Below, in pieces: positions 10,181 to 22,313 of a DNA stretch of 64,000 nt. A program made the translations under genes and the position numbers. The stretch comes from Siphonodentalium dalli. Taxonomy: Eukaryota > Mollusca > Scaphopoda > Gadilida > Siphonodentaliidae. The notes under the pieces were generated by a model, which saw nothing but the letters and a program-made list of their open reading frames with translations, did no database searches and was not told the DNA's origin. The stretch spans positions 57,424,420-57,488,419 of the forward strand of contig CP136062.1 in NCBI GenBank assembly GCA_032622095.1, in the 5' to 3' direction. Position 1 is the first letter of the stretch, and each line of letters begins with the position of its first letter.

Positions 10181-11834
10181 TCAAAAAAGGCGACCCAGCC
10201 GATTCGGCAAATTACCGACCAATATCTCTCCTTCCGACATTAGGCAAAATCTTCGAAAAAGTGGTCATACAACATATTATGACATACTTCACGGAAAATA
10301 ATTTGTTATATAATCACCAGTCTGGCTTCCTCCCTGGCCATAGTATACAACATACCAGTTAATAGAACTATATCACAACCTGTGCCATAGTCTCGACAAC
10401 AGCCTTTATACATGTGCAGTATTTTTTGATATATCAAAGGCATTCGAGAGAGTATGGCACAGGGGGCTGCTATATAAATTGGAACAATATGGAGTCTCTG
10501 GAAATCTCTTAGAATGGCTAAAAGATTATTTTTTCAATCGCAAACAAAGGGTCTTGGTGAACAACTCCTTCTCAAATTTTGAAGTTATCCCAGCGGGTGT
10601 CCCTCAAGGCTCAATTATTGGCCCTTTCCTATTTTTAGTTTATATAAACGACCTCCCTGATCACATTAATGCAACCACAAGAATGTACGCGGACGATACT
10701 TGCCTTATGACTACCCATTATGACATCGATATCCTAGCCAAGAACATGAACGATGACCTTGAAAGAGTCACAGACTGGGAAAATAAATGGCTAGTTAAAT
10801 TTAACCCAACGAAAACTAGGGCAATTTCCTTTTCCCTTACAAATAACAACGTGACCCCGAATTTAAAATTCGAACAAGAAAATGTATTATTTACAAACTC
10901 ACACAAACATCTTGGACTTGAAATACAATCGAATCTAAACTGGAACACTCATATAAATACAATAGCAAACAAAGCAACGTCGCGTCTCTCACAATTAAGA
11001 AGACTGAAGTACGACCTAGACCGAAAGTCGCTTGAAAAAATATACATAGCATATATATTACCAATTATAGACTATGCCGATGTAGTGTGGGGCACAGCAA
11101 CAGATTACTTATTAAAAAAGTTCGATGACATATATATACACAAGGATGCTGCAAGAATAGTAACAGGATTAACGCGTTCCGTGGATATAAATCGCTTGTT
11201 TGACGAAGTAGGATGGTCAAGGCTTGAAATTCGACGAGAACTCCACGAGTTGCACACCATGTTTAAAATAATAAACAACCAAGTCCCCAATTACCTCACG
11301 CTCATGTTGCCACCCCGATCCAGACAAGTTGCCAGTAATCGATATGATATGCGCGAACCTGACAAATTCTATTCATACCGTTCGCATACAGAACATTTCA
11401 GAAACTCTTATTTACCTAAAAGTACGTTATCTTGGAATAAACTACCAAAGCCTATTACAAATGTAAGAACTCTTCCTGAATTTAAGATGAATTTGATATT
11501 AATTGACCCGCCCACGAAACCTCCCCAATTCTTTACTAATGGTCCAAGAAAACTAAACATCTTACACTGCAGAATTCGCAACTATTGTAGTGAACTAAAA
11601 TCAGATATGTACAACAATTTTATCTCTGATACCTCTAAATGCACATGTAGATACGAAGTCGAAGATGCCTTTCAGTATTTCTTTGAGTGCCCCCTGTATG
11701 CAACCGAAAGATGCGAACTCTTCAATAAGATTGCAGCCCACCAATTTATAATATCTAACATTTCCTCCTTACTCACAGGGATATCATCAGAATCGAATCG
11801 ACGTAATGAAATTCTTTTCCATTTTGTTTATTAA
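10181..11834 (+). pseudogene. Reverse transcriptase, 5'-truncated with one frameshift
   Basis: This encodes the polymerase part of a LINE protein that would copy element RNA at a nicked target. Residues run FKKGDPADSANYRPISL, then GHSIQHTS with a single-base deletion near 10357, then an open frame to the stop at 11834. Visible motifs are the FDISKAFERVWH palm motif, GVPQGSIIGPFLFLVYINDL, and the catalytic YADDT (about 10688-10702), which is intact. Then come SHKHLGL (thumb side), ILPIIDYADVVW, and a C-terminal Cys motif CTCRYEVEDAFQYFFECPLY. The N-terminal endonuclease and any ORF1 are missing. The best open part is 10358-11834, more than 450 codons. Recent insertion is likely, because the catalytic frame is nearly intact. 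Confidence 0.88.
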
Positions 11835-12122
11835 TACATTTCATTAACGAAACGCTTTAATTAGGCCCCTCCGCTAACAGATATAGGCGAGATTCTCCTT
11901 TGCGTTACAAATGTTGACTACCTCAGATAAAATTTCAAAAGCAGGATAGGACTGACAGCAAACACAACCACACCATACATCATCCTGTATATATGTTATG
12001 TTCGTCATCTACGTTGTATTTGTTAAAATGTTAATGGGAGAGGGGCGGGTTTAAGTTGTTAAAACTTGTGCCCCGATCCCTCTTGTAATATTATATTACA
12101 ATAAAATATGTTTAAACAAAAA
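10181..12122 (+). mobile_element. 5'-truncated non-LTR retrotransposon, copy 1
   Basis: An insertion of about 1.94 kb bounded by the 11-bp direct repeat ATTCATTATTT (10170-10180 and 12123-12133). It starts inside the reverse transcriptase (FKKGDPADSANYRPISL at about 10181) and ends with CAATAAAATATGTTT plus an A-rich tail. The 3' UTR (from about 12020) shares GTTGTTAAAACTTGTG and the terminal AATAAAATATGTTTA with the second LINE at 20.87-22.31 kb, so both belong to one family. Type of clade (Jockey/CR1-like) is inferred from the reverse-transcriptase style. Confidence 0.9.
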
Positions 12123-12400
12123 ATTCATTATTTGAATAATTGGGTATTTACCGTTGAACGTGAATTGCGTACATATTATAGGCCTAGTCGGAAATATACA
12201 AATGATAGAGATAACCGAGTTCATATACCCTGCATAGCTCGGTAACCGAGTTATACATAGCAGGGGACCCAAAATCATATAAGGCAAGAAACATGGTAAA
12301 AAAATTAGGGTATGCATTCATGTTGCCAGCAACATGATACAAACACATAAATTTCACCTATCTGCCTATTATGATGAAATCATGTTTTCAATGATACATC
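12123..12400. other. No gene seen
   Basis: Flanking sequence of the LINE. The minus-strand ORF at 12096-12317 overlaps the LINE tail and has no domain. Confidence 0.4.
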
Positions 12401-12424
12401 ATACATCATAATTATATGCTAAAA

Positions 12425-13000
12425 TGCAAGTATTCAATGATACATGCTACATGGCTATATGGAATTCAGATCTGAGAAAACATTGTTAAAAATTTCTTTG
12501 TCGCTCTGAAACGTGGTTACAGTGGCAACAAACGAGCGACTGGATTCTTTTAAAAGGCATCTATTCAATGATACATGCAACATGGCAAGATATGGAAGTT
12601 AATTCTGAGAAAATATTGTTAAAAATTGGTATCTAGCCCCGAAATTTGGTTATAGTGGCAAAGCGACTTGAATTTTCAAAGGGTATGTATTCGACTATAG
12701 ATGCTACATGGCTATCTGGAATTTAGTTATGAGAAAACATTGTTAGAAACATGGAATTTTAATTTTTCAAATAATTGTCGAAAATTGCTTGTAGTCATGT
12801 AACGAAACTTTTATTCAAGACAGAGTTATTATGAAACATTTGATTTAAAATTGTTTGATACTATATTTTTAAGGGATATATTCAATGAAACATAAATTAT
12901 GTTGCTCAAAATTTCTTTGTTGTCTGAAAAAATTGTGGTTACAATTAATGGCAAGCCGCTTGATATTTTAGGGCATCAGTTCAATGAAACATTCTAAATT
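12425..13000. repeat. Degenerate tandem repeat of about 120-135 bp
   Basis: The motif TATTCAATGATACATGCTAC recurs at about 12431, 12552 and 12682 (diverged) with weaker versions near 12885 and 12968. Each is followed by GAGAAAACATTGTTA and then GTGGTTACAGTGGCAA or variants. Old and diverged, no coding function seen. Confidence 0.6.
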
Positions 13001-13415
13001 TAATTTTAAATTTAATTAACAAAAGCTTCAGTCCGTTATTGAGGATTTTGTGAGAAAAGCAAACGGACTACCTGTACTTTGGGCTTATTTTCAAAGTATC
13101 TTTCATGCTGCTTCTTTTATGGGATTTTCCACTGAAATACAAGAATCAGTATTTTTACAATTTTGGGTCAAATATATGCAACATTTTACAAAACTCAGCG
13201 CAAATAAGGGTGAAAACACTTCAGAACAGACATTTTTCTACATCACAGTCATGTGGCATATTTTCAAGTTGCTACCTATTGTTATTGTTTCAATACAAAA
13301 AAGTAATAGATCAGTTTTAGAATTGGAATAAGTCTAGGATGACCTGAATTTTTGCTATGGCTGAAGCCCAAACATGGCTGATAAATCTTAAATACATGAA
13401 AAATATAGGGTTATG
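13001..13415. other. No gene seen
   Basis: The overlapping plus-strand ORFs at 13050-13331 and 13105-13320 (93 and 71 codons, two frames) have no recognisable family and no supported start or splice signals. Confidence 0.4.
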
Positions 13416-13549
13416 TTAACCCTCTCCTAACGGGTGCTGTGTGGTTCAGCATTACAGATCATGTGTCAGCGCATTCTCTGATATATGCGTCTCCTACAGG
13501 GCGCCTAACATATATAAGAGAATGCACTGGCTTACAAGATCAAGGTTAA
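13416..13549. mobile_element. Degenerate single-hairpin MITE (copy D)
   Basis: TTAA at 13416-13419 and 13546-13549 encloses CCCTCTCCTAACGG and one diverged hairpin at about 13465-13531 (GTCAGCGCATTCTC...GAGAATGCACTGGC). This looks like an old relative of the two-hairpin elements at 3.2, 33.7 and 57.3 kb that has lost or never had the second hairpin. Confidence 0.55.
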
Positions 13550-13639
13550 TCTATATCAAAATTTGCGAATATCTGTCTGTATTCTATAGAAATTCACGGT
13601 GGACCATCTAGATGGCATCAAATGGGTCTAACAGGGGTA

Positions 13640-14830
13640 ACATTTTACGAGAAATATAATGGTGCGGATAAAAAATTTTTTAAAGTGGCGCCGTTAGTAC
13701 TGATATATAATCACTCCCGTGATATGAGGAATCTAATGCTGTGGTTATGTCAAAAGTGGAACTGTTCGAGTCAGGGTTGCACAGAAGGGGAGAGGGCCAC
13801 CAAAATTGTGAAAAAATAATTTTAGCGCCGATTTCCACCAAATTGATACACATTCTTATCCATGATAAGATAAGAATTTGTTTAGTAGCTGATTGCCACC
13901 AGACTTATACATAGTCGTCCCCATGATATCAGGAATCTAATGATGTGGCTTAAAGCTGTCAAAGGTGGTGTCATTTGAGGTATGGGTGCACTGAAGGGGA
14001 GATGGGCACCAAATTTGATACACAATATTTTTAGCGCCGATTTCCACTAAATTGATACACATTCTCAGCCATGATACGAGGAATCTTATCGTGTGATTTA
14101 AGACTATATCAGGAGTCTAATTGTGTGGTTTAAATATGTCAACAGTGGGGTCATTCGAGTCAGGGGTGCATAGAGGTTGAGAGGGACACCAAAATTGATA
14201 AACAATGATCAGCTTAGAATAATAAAATTAATCATAGACATATCCAATGTCAGGACTCTAATATTTTCAATCTGACCATTCTCATGTCTCACCTCTAGTT
14301 ATCTGATAATTCTGCATTAAAATATTTTATATCCAACCATTATCAATCATATTTAATATCCATGTCTATACACCGCTCACTTGTATAGTTGTTCAGGTAT
14401 TGATTGGTCTCTAATCTCAATGATACCATGACTTTTTATTATGTAGCTAACACAACATAATACGTTATGTCTCACGTTCCAATGTAATACGATAGAGTTA
14501 TTTTGATGTCCATGTACTTAATTTCGTAACTATTATATCGTTAACAGCTATGGTGAGTCTGTCTGACTACATTGGGATTAATAAGCTTTATCACTCTATA
14601 ACACATATCTGTGTTGGAGTGACCAAATAGGTTGCAATCGAATGCCATATCCATGTTCATATTGTTTTTATATGAGCAAGGTGCCCAATAAGTCTGATTC
14701 CATAATAAGTCTAGGTGTGTGGTTTAAAGATGTCAAAAGTGGGCCGATTGAGTCCGAAATAGGGATGGGAGTGTCGCCAAAACTGATGAAAATATGTTTA
14801 GTGCCAATTACCACCAAAACTTATTTAGCG
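13640..14830. repeat. Degenerate repeats of about 170-200 bp
   Basis: Blocks such as CCGATTTCCACCAAATTGAT, GATATGAGGAATCTAAT, GTGTGGTTTAAA(G/T)ATGTCAA and GAGTCAGGGTTGCA recur at about 13.68, 13.83-13.99, 14.03-14.18 and 14.69-14.83 kb. The copies are shuffled and diverged. The ORFs at 13622-13819 and 14642-14857 are within copies. Confidence 0.55.
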
Positions 14831-14839
14831 CAGATTTTC

Positions 14840-16625
14840 GGTAGGTCCTTCATGTAAGAATACACGAAATCATATATCTACTCACAGGACACACCGACAC
14901 CGCCATGCGCTAGTGTATATACTCGTTCGTACTACACCCAGTAGTAGGTAGTTAGCGACAAAAAATGCTCGGATCGATACAAGTCGGATAAAAGCGCCAT
15001 TTTTTAGTATCTTGTAGGACAGCATCGCTAGTCTAGGAATTTATATATTATCGTGATCATGTTGGGACATCTGCATGCTATGCTTCTTCAATGCAAACAT
15101 TTGAAACTGTTTGTCTTTCAAGAAGTCTAAATCCCATTTTACCTACAACATAGTTGATATGTGCAATTCAATGGGCTAAAACAAATTCAACTGTACTTCC
15201 AATATTCCACCCGATATCAGGATGCGACTCAACTTCCCTTTTCCTTGGTAAGGGTAAGCGCAATTTTGGGATGCTTGGAAAGCTTAGCTCACATAATGCT
15301 TGATGCCAATTACGAGGAATCTCTGTGTGGTTCTTGATGTTTCATCACCACTATTGAGTGTATTTAGCATTTCGTTGAGATTGTTTATGACAAATCTGTG
15401 AACCTGACCTCAGTTAATGAAGCTAGACATGAAATGTTCAATACCACCAACGAGGAACATGCTCTTTCAAATGAAAATCGTGCTATATATATCAGACTGG
15501 TATCTGGACTGTAAGCCCCACGGTAGATGCAACGTTTCCAACACCTGACTTCTTTGGATGGAAATTGATTGACGGTTCATTTGTTACTGTATGAATTACA
15601 ACCCAGAAGCAGCTAGAGAGTGTACAGAGTTGATTAAATGTGTTTGCATATCGGTTTGTTTCAGGTGAAAATGTTCAAGAAGCAAACTTCCATGTACGAA
15701 GTTGTGCAGCCGTGTGGTTGTGAGAAGTGAATTGTTCAATTCAGTTTTTTAAAACAAAGTGCATTTTCAAATTTCATAGTATTTATAATTTGAACACGAG
15801 TCCGGATGATGAAGATGTGTTGCAGAATACCTTCCATATGTTCCTGTTTTGAGAACCAAATTGAGTTTGACGATTATGGGTTTTGTCATTTGGTGTTTCC
15901 TAATTTCGTGGTAAATCCACTACTAAATTGATTTTTTATTTGTAAAGATCTCGATATTAAAATGTTTATTCAATTGATCCAACCATATAGTAGTGGTGTC
16001 GCAAATAGAATTGAAGACATCAGAGCCATTCATGGTTCGTTTCTCAGCATTTACAGAATGAAAACCTGTCTGAGAATAATTTTGCTCATTTTACATAGCA
16101 CATATTCTACCTCACATTTGTACCAGAACAAACTATACTACTTCGCCTTTAGTGTGCATGACTCTTTCACAGAGGTTATTCCATCGAATAATCGACACAC
16201 TGTTGATATCTTCTATTATATTATCTCGAAAGTATTTAAACAAAAATAAGGGAAAAAAAACAAACATTTCCATGTTTTTGCCGCCATTTTGGCATCCATC
16301 TTGAATAATTGTGGCCATTTTTCAACTAAAAGTGGGGGCTGTTATTCGATAACCACCATTCTTAGATAATGGGGTGGAATTCGTTATGTTAAACATATAA
16401 AATTGAGAAGCAAAACTATTAGGTGTACCACCGTCAAACCGGCGGCCATCTTGGACGCCATCTTGAATTTTCGGCTCTACGTCTGTCAAAAAGTTGGTTC
16501 TTGAGAAAATTCCTAGACTAGAGATGCTGTCCAACAAGATATTAAAAAATGGCGTTTTTATCCGACTTGTATTGATCAAAACGCTAACTACCTACAGTGC
16601 ATACCGCCACCGCCACATGCCCGTC
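14840..16625. other. No gene seen
   Basis: Non-coding. Around 16.26-16.48 kb several inverted GCCATCTTG/AAGATGGC-type motifs occur (GCCGCCATTTTGGC, GCGGCCATCTTGG), resembling those in the 1.05 and 28.2 kb repeats. Short ORFs at 15962-16249, 16133-16318 and 16322-16579 overlap one another on opposite strands and show no domain. Confidence 0.4.
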
Positions 16626-16630
16626 TATGT

Positions 16631-16970
16631 TCAATTTATGACTAAAGTATGAAACTTTGCACATATGTACATATTTACATACTAATTGATATTAGAAATG
16701 GAAGCACGCTGAAATTTCCCTTTAACCCCTCTTTTAAGGGGTTTTCCAAATTTTAAGAGCGTTTCGTGATTATATAATTTCCAATTTTCAAGGCAATTGT
16801 TCAATTTATGACTAAAGTATGAAACTTTGCACATATGTACATATTTACATACTTATTGATATTAGAAATGAAAGCACGCTGAAATTTCCCTTTAACCCCT
16901 CTTTTAAGGGGTTTTCCAACTTTAAAGAGCGTTTCGTGATTATATAATTTATTAAATGTCGCAATTAACC
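16631..16970. repeat. 170-bp tandem duplication
   Basis: TCAATTTATGACTAAAGTAT at 16631 recurs at 16801. The two 170-bp copies differ at a handful of positions (GGAAGCACG/GAAAGCACG, CAAATTTTAAG/CAACTTTAAAG). Each ends in GAGCGTTTCGTGATTATATA. A related AGAGCGTTTCGT motif appears near 59.4 kb in the left end of the 4.3-kb TIR element, and its reverse (AAACGCTCT) at 62.6-62.95 kb. Confidence 0.9.
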
Positions 16971-18185
16971 TTACTAGTACTGGCCCCGCAATAGACCCCT
17001 GTAGGATTCTCACACAGAGAACTGATTATACATGCAATTCAATACATAGGATATATGCTTTCAAAAGAATTGGGTAGACATCACAGAAAGTTGATCGGTT
17101 GCCATGACAACGGCTTAAAAATACGTGCCAAATATAGACGTTTATGACAACTGGAAAGCTTACAATTAACCACTTATTTTACATTGGATTCCTTAAAACT
17201 GCGTGTAGATATCTAAGTTTACTACACAAATCTTGTCGGGATATGCAACACACAAGTTGAATGGACAGATATAGCTCTGTTGTCATAGCACCTAAAAATA
17301 TGAGTACCAAAACATATTTGACCACGTTTCTTGCCATATCTATTTCAACGATCAGATTCCAACCCTTTTGGGTATATCATTAATTATTAGTTAAATTAAT
17401 TATTAGTGCCCTTTTATCCCATGGCACTCCCCATTTTATTCTACCCAGTTTGGTCGCCCATAGCCGGACAGACAACGAACTAACAAATAAACAAACACAT
17501 TTGAGTTGTATTGGTATGTATTATCCTGATATACAAAACAAACAACACCAAACCATTATTGGTACGAAACATATTTCAACTCAACGTCCAATTTGACAAC
17601 ATTGAATGAAATTGGGGGCGGGGGTGAAATACTCCATCTCCAGCAGCTGGACCGGAATCACAAACCTGTTAGTGAAACAAATACTGTCAATATATGTCAG
17701 TATAATTATCAATAACTATTGTTGTGCAATGAATATGAATACCTTTGAATGACTCCTTTAGTACCAGCAAACCACATTTCTTTCAACTTGCTGATGACGA
17801 AATCGTCAGCCATTTTTTACATTGTTTTAACAACACGGTGTGGTCAGATCGCGAGGAACCATTGGCCCGAATGGTTTAACGTGGATTTTACTATAAACGA
17901 AGTAAAATAACAGGCGAAAGGATTTTACCGCACAGCTGATTTCAGACCAATGCATGGTCTATTATCTATATTGGATACTATATATAAAACACCTTTTACT
18001 AAACTGACCAACACCTAATTACTATGGTGCTGTGCTAACATCTTACCCAACATAATTTAGAGTATATTCGAATACAGTGCGTGGTCCAATGTACTCGACA
18101 TCTTATGTGCGCCTCAGTTCGTACAATACTGTGGTCTATAGTACAGGGCGCTGAAGAACGAACATATCGAAAAAGATTCATAATA
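16971..18185. other. No gene seen; one short dispersed match
   Basis: The segment 16974-17020 (ACTGGCCCCGCAATAGACC and following) is the reverse complement of 28095-28138, so it is a dispersed repeat fragment. Nothing coding is supported. Confidence 0.45.
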
Positions 18186-18236
18186 AAGAACCCTCGGAAT
18201 AATGAATCTTCCGAATAAAGAACCTTCGGAATAACG
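18186..18236. repeat. Solo 16-bp unit array
   Basis: Three units of ATAAAGAACCCTCGGA, ATAATGAATCTTCCGA and ATAAAGAACCTTCGGA, with a 16-bp period. Read on the minus strand they are GGTTCTTTATTCCGAG-like, matching the skeleton of the arrays at 4.3 and 8.6 kb. No inverted partner was found nearby. Confidence 0.7.
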
Positions 18237-18379
18237 ACGTGACTCCTTAAATCAGAAGATTATATAATACTGGGGACAGTTTGTCTGTACTTTGTTCCCT
18301 GCGATTTGTATATGTTGTATGCAAGTTACACTCTTAAAACGCCAGGTTCCCTGGATTACCTACGTAGATTATATTCTTG

Positions 18380-19025
18380 TCCCGCGTGGAGTACCAACAT
18401 GTTGGTACGCTGTTGTATCTGTCTCGGTACTCTCGGTACTCTGGAGTACCAAAATATCAAGGTACTCTGGTGTACCTACCCAGTAAACATACCGGTACCA
18501 GTCGGTATCGGCCGCATTCTGCTTCATACCAGCAGTGTTGGCATCGGCATTACATCAGTTTGTCGGCACAAGTCGATACAGGCAACCCAGTACCAACATG
18601 ATGGCAACGCTTTCGTGCAGACAGTCGGCATCAGCCATAAGTAGGCAAGAAGCCGGCAATCCGACAAAAAATCCACCTCGTGTTATTGTCGAGTAAATCA
18701 CTACAATACATATTTATGTGACATATTCTGACATTATATCATGCAACTGCCTTGAAGTGTTTATATTTATTCACCTCATAATATGTAATAAGGTGACGGA
18801 AGCTTATACCGGCCGGTGCCGGCGCCGTGTTGGCATATTTACCAGCAGTCGGTCGGTACCGACCGGTACAGGCAACCCAGTTCCAACATGATGGCAAATC
18901 TTTCGTGCAGGAAATCGCTACCGGCCACATGTAGGCATGAAACTGGCAATCCGACACGAAATAAAACGCATGTTATTCAGTGTTACTCACCATGATGTAA
19001 CGTTATTTGATATATTTTAACACAA
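18380..19025. repeat. Short GTACC repeats and a 165-bp direct repeat
   Basis: GGTACTCTGG/GGAGTACC motifs repeat at 18386-18480. A longer direct repeat follows: 18570-18735 and 18860-19020 share GGCAACCCAGT, CCAACATGATGGCAA, TTTCGTGCAG, GGCAATCCGACA and a common TTAT-rich end. CCGG-rich stretches (18808-18860) contrast with the AT-rich surroundings. The ORFs here are in several frames and are not credible genes. Confidence 0.55.
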
Positions 19026-19029
19026 TGGC

Positions 19030-20599
19030 GTTCAAAAGTATTGAATAGTTAGCATTTAAACGGACATGGCTCATTCGAGCTTCCAAATTGTGTCTACGGA
19101 AGGAGGTATAACATAGGTTGACACGAAATATTGATATATACCGATTTCATATGCTCTGGAAAATACTTGCCATTGTCCAGCTGTTTTCAATTTTTCGTTC
19201 AGAAGTGAAACAAACGCTCTTTATTTCTACAATATCTGGAATAGACTAACACGGAACGTTCTTTTCTGTTCCATGCCTTGCACATGGATGTTGGGGTTGT
19301 TTTGGGACTCAAACACCGAGTTGAACGTTGTATTTTTATGACTTCAATGCATCTTTCTAGAACATATAATGCCCGTAGAAAGGTAGTTCAAGTATTTATC
19401 GACCTATTTTGATACCCGTAAAAATTCAAAAGCGAGAATTATGTGTATATTGGCGCGCAACCCCCCATAGTAAGTCTGTACCGGTCGACATTCGGTGAAG
19501 TTTGCCAGCTGCCAGTCGGTATCTGTCTTCAAAATGATATATCATTTACTGTGATAGAAAAAGGTAAAGTGATGATACGATCGTTTAATATATTGTTTAC
19601 ATTCATTTTCTGATAGCGCGACAAATTGAAATTCTCTGGACAACAAGGTTCTGTTTACTCATAAATCTTGTTGCTTTGACATTCGACGGACCTCTGATAT
19701 ATGCATGGTTTATATCATCATGCTTGGGAGAGGCTTCCCTCATATGACCATATACGCAAAGCGTCCATTTGACCTAATCCCAGGACATACAAACAAGATA
19801 ACCCCGGCCCACGATTCTGGGCATAAAATATTTATTGAAGAGTATTGGGACGGGACTCGGTCAAAAACAGATGTTGTGGACTGAGAAGACTTGGACTATT
19901 ATTCTCTATGAATGGTATACTTTTATAACTTAGTGGGCAAATCCATTTAGTATACAAAGGGTTAAAATACAACTTAAAATTGTATATGTGCTATGTGGCT
20001 GATTTAATGAGCATCAAACATTAAAGCACAATTTTAAAAGATGGGTTTTTATTGCTTTTCTAAAATCATTCAAATCCCTCAGTTCTCGAATATGACATTC
20101 ACTACATGCTGCTATTGAAGTAGTGTAGTGTTCCATGCAACCAACAAAAACATTGCCTCGCCTGAACAGCAACAACCCAGATAATCATTCCTCGCCTCCC
20201 TCAGAAATAATTATCAGGTAACCAGATGTTTATCTTGCAACCTTAACAATAAGGATGAAATGAGTCCCATAATGACTTGTTAGCATATGAATTTGGGCAA
20301 TCATTGACATACAGGGTATAATATATCACCTATTTTATTCATCACGCTCAAGGTAATGTCAATTTGTCATAGTAACAGCCGATTATTTTGTTTTTATGTG
20401 TTTAATTTAATTAATGATGGTCCCCACATCTGTACTGTATTAATGATGGTCCCCCACAGCTATACTAATTGGAACTGATAGTAATACTCCGTAGAAAACA
20501 ACTGAAAAACACGTCGCAGAAAAATCGATAATAATTTTTGAGGACCCGATGTGCCATCTGCCCTCGTAATGGGTGTGATCACAACATAGCATCGGAAAG
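19030..20599. other. No gene seen
   Basis: Non-coding, no ORF of length, no strong repeat. A short duplication, TTAATGATGGTCCCC(C)ACA, occurs at 20413 and 20440. Confidence 0.45.
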
Positions 20600-20870
20600 T
20601 CATAAAGTCACCATCTTATCAACAACACTTTATATATATCATAAAGCCATCATCTTATCAACAACACTTTATATATATCATAAAGCCATCATCTTATCAA
20701 CAACACTTTATATATACCATAAAGCCATCATCTTATCAACAACAATTTATATATATCATAAAGTCATCATCTTATCAACAACACTTTATATATATCATAA
20801 AGCCATCATCTTATCAACAACACTTTATATATATCATAAAGCCATCATCTTATCAACAACACTTTATATA
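20600..20870. repeat. 39-bp satellite, first segment (about 7 units)
   Basis: The unit reads ATAAAGCCATCATCTTATCA then ACAACACTTTATATATATC. This segment is cut off at ACTTTATATA where the second LINE begins. The 39-bp length (13 codons) with no stop in the plus frame gives a false repeating peptide HKAIILSTTLYIY. Confidence 0.97.
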
Positions 20871-22150
20871 TGGCACGAGGGACTGGTATATAAACTTGAA
20901 CGATGTGAAATTTCCGGACCACTTCTTGCTTTCATTAATGATTATCTCTCAGATCGAAAACAAAGGGTGATGGTAAATAACACGTCTTCAGAATATAAAA
21001 AGATACTCGCTGGTGTCCCCCAGGGATATATTCATGGCCCTTTCTTATTCTTGGTATATATTAATGATCTCGCTGAAAATATTAAATCCTTCACTAGAAT
21101 GTATGCGGATGATACTTGCCTCACTGCTAGCAATGGAAGTCTCCAGAACCTTGAGGATGGTGTAAATACTGATCTTTTAGCCATAAATAAATGGTCAAAA
21201 CAATGGCTAGTAAAGTTCAATAGTAGTAAAACTAAGTCCATGACATTCTCTTATACCGGTGCCCAGCCCGACATACATCTTTTTCTCAGTGGTGAACCTA
21301 TAACCCAAGTAGAATCACACAAACACCTTGGCTTGAACATACAGAGTGACATAAACTGGGACAAACATATCAATGAGTTATCAAAGAAAATATATGCCTT
21401 AAATATTCTTTAAATAGGAAAACCTTAGACACAATTTATCGAGCGTACATATTGCCCCTGATGGATTACGCTGACGTTGTCTGGGACTCCGCCCCAGCAA
21501 CTGTAATTTCAAAATTAGATCGCATCCAAGCGGACGCGGGTCGAATTGTTACAGGTCTCACGCGATCCGTTCCTGTGAAAAACTTGCTAGTATAATTGGG
21601 GTGGCAAACGTTAACAAACAGAAGGAAATCTCATAGAATGAATATCATGTATAGAATAACTAATAACAAGACCCCTAAATATCTCAACAATCTCTTACCC
21701 ACCCGCCCATAATCAGCTGCTAGATATGATTTTAGAGATAAAACAAGTTTTCCTCCATACTCATTCAAAAGAACTGTCTATTTTTAACACACATTTTCCC
21801 CAAATACAACTAGTGAATGGAATACCCTGTCAAATAAAATAAAAGAATCATTTTCCATTAGTATTTTTATAACAAAATACCTAACGACTGATCCAGTTCT
21901 TGCGCCACCAGACTATTTTAATTTCGGAAATCGCGCGATAAACATCATTCATTGCAAACTTCGAAATTACTGTAGCGATTTAAACGCTGACAAATTTTCT
22001 AACTTCATATCGGACAACCCAAGCTGTCGTTGTGGTCACCCGGCCGAAGAAGCAAACATAGCCACCGACCCACAGGACAAACCACCCCCCATAAAGAGAA
22101 ATATCCACCGTTATTGTCACACTCGCGATTATATCATTATATTGTTATAA
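20871..22150 (+). pseudogene. Decayed reverse transcriptase
   Basis: Reading starts WHEGLVYKLE and passes GVPQGYIHGPFLFLVYINDL, an intact YADDT catalytic motif (about 21102-21116) and SHKHLGLNIQSD. The frame then breaks at about 21400 (stop at 21413). It resumes as NRKTLDTIYRAYILPLMDYA from about 21413, with in-frame stops near 21594 and 21712 and a further break near 21787. It ends with FGNRAINIIHCKLRNYCSDL and CRCGHPAEEANI, where the usual His/Cys pattern is disrupted. Inactive. It has more lesions than the 10.2-kb copy, so it is older or less constrained. Confidence 0.88.
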
Positions 22151-22313
22151 GTGAAAAGATGTTGTACATATGAATTATAATGTTTGTGAGTGATTATATT
22201 TTATGTTCATTATGTGTAATACAATTATGTGGGGAGAGAGACCATTTGTAAGTTGTAAAACTTGTGTCTCAATCCCGTTGCGATATTATAATGCAATAAA
22301 ATATGTTTACACT
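20871..22313 (+). mobile_element. 5'-truncated non-LTR retrotransposon, copy 2, inserted in the satellite
   Basis: The element begins inside the palm domain (WHEGLVYKLE, first base 20871) and ends at GCAATAAAATATGTTTACACT (22313). It is bounded by the 13-bp repeat AACACTTTATATA (20858-20870 and 22314-22326). That sequence belongs to the satellite unit, and its presence on both sides is more than a simple cut of the array would leave, so it is a true target-site duplication. The 3' UTR matches that of the LINE ending at 12122. Confidence 0.9.

Noticed and set aside
20538-20870. N-terminal half of the 291-codon ORF read as part of a reverse-transcriptase protein
   Set aside because: That part is satellite sequence. 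The LINE begins at 20871 and only happens to be in frame with the array.
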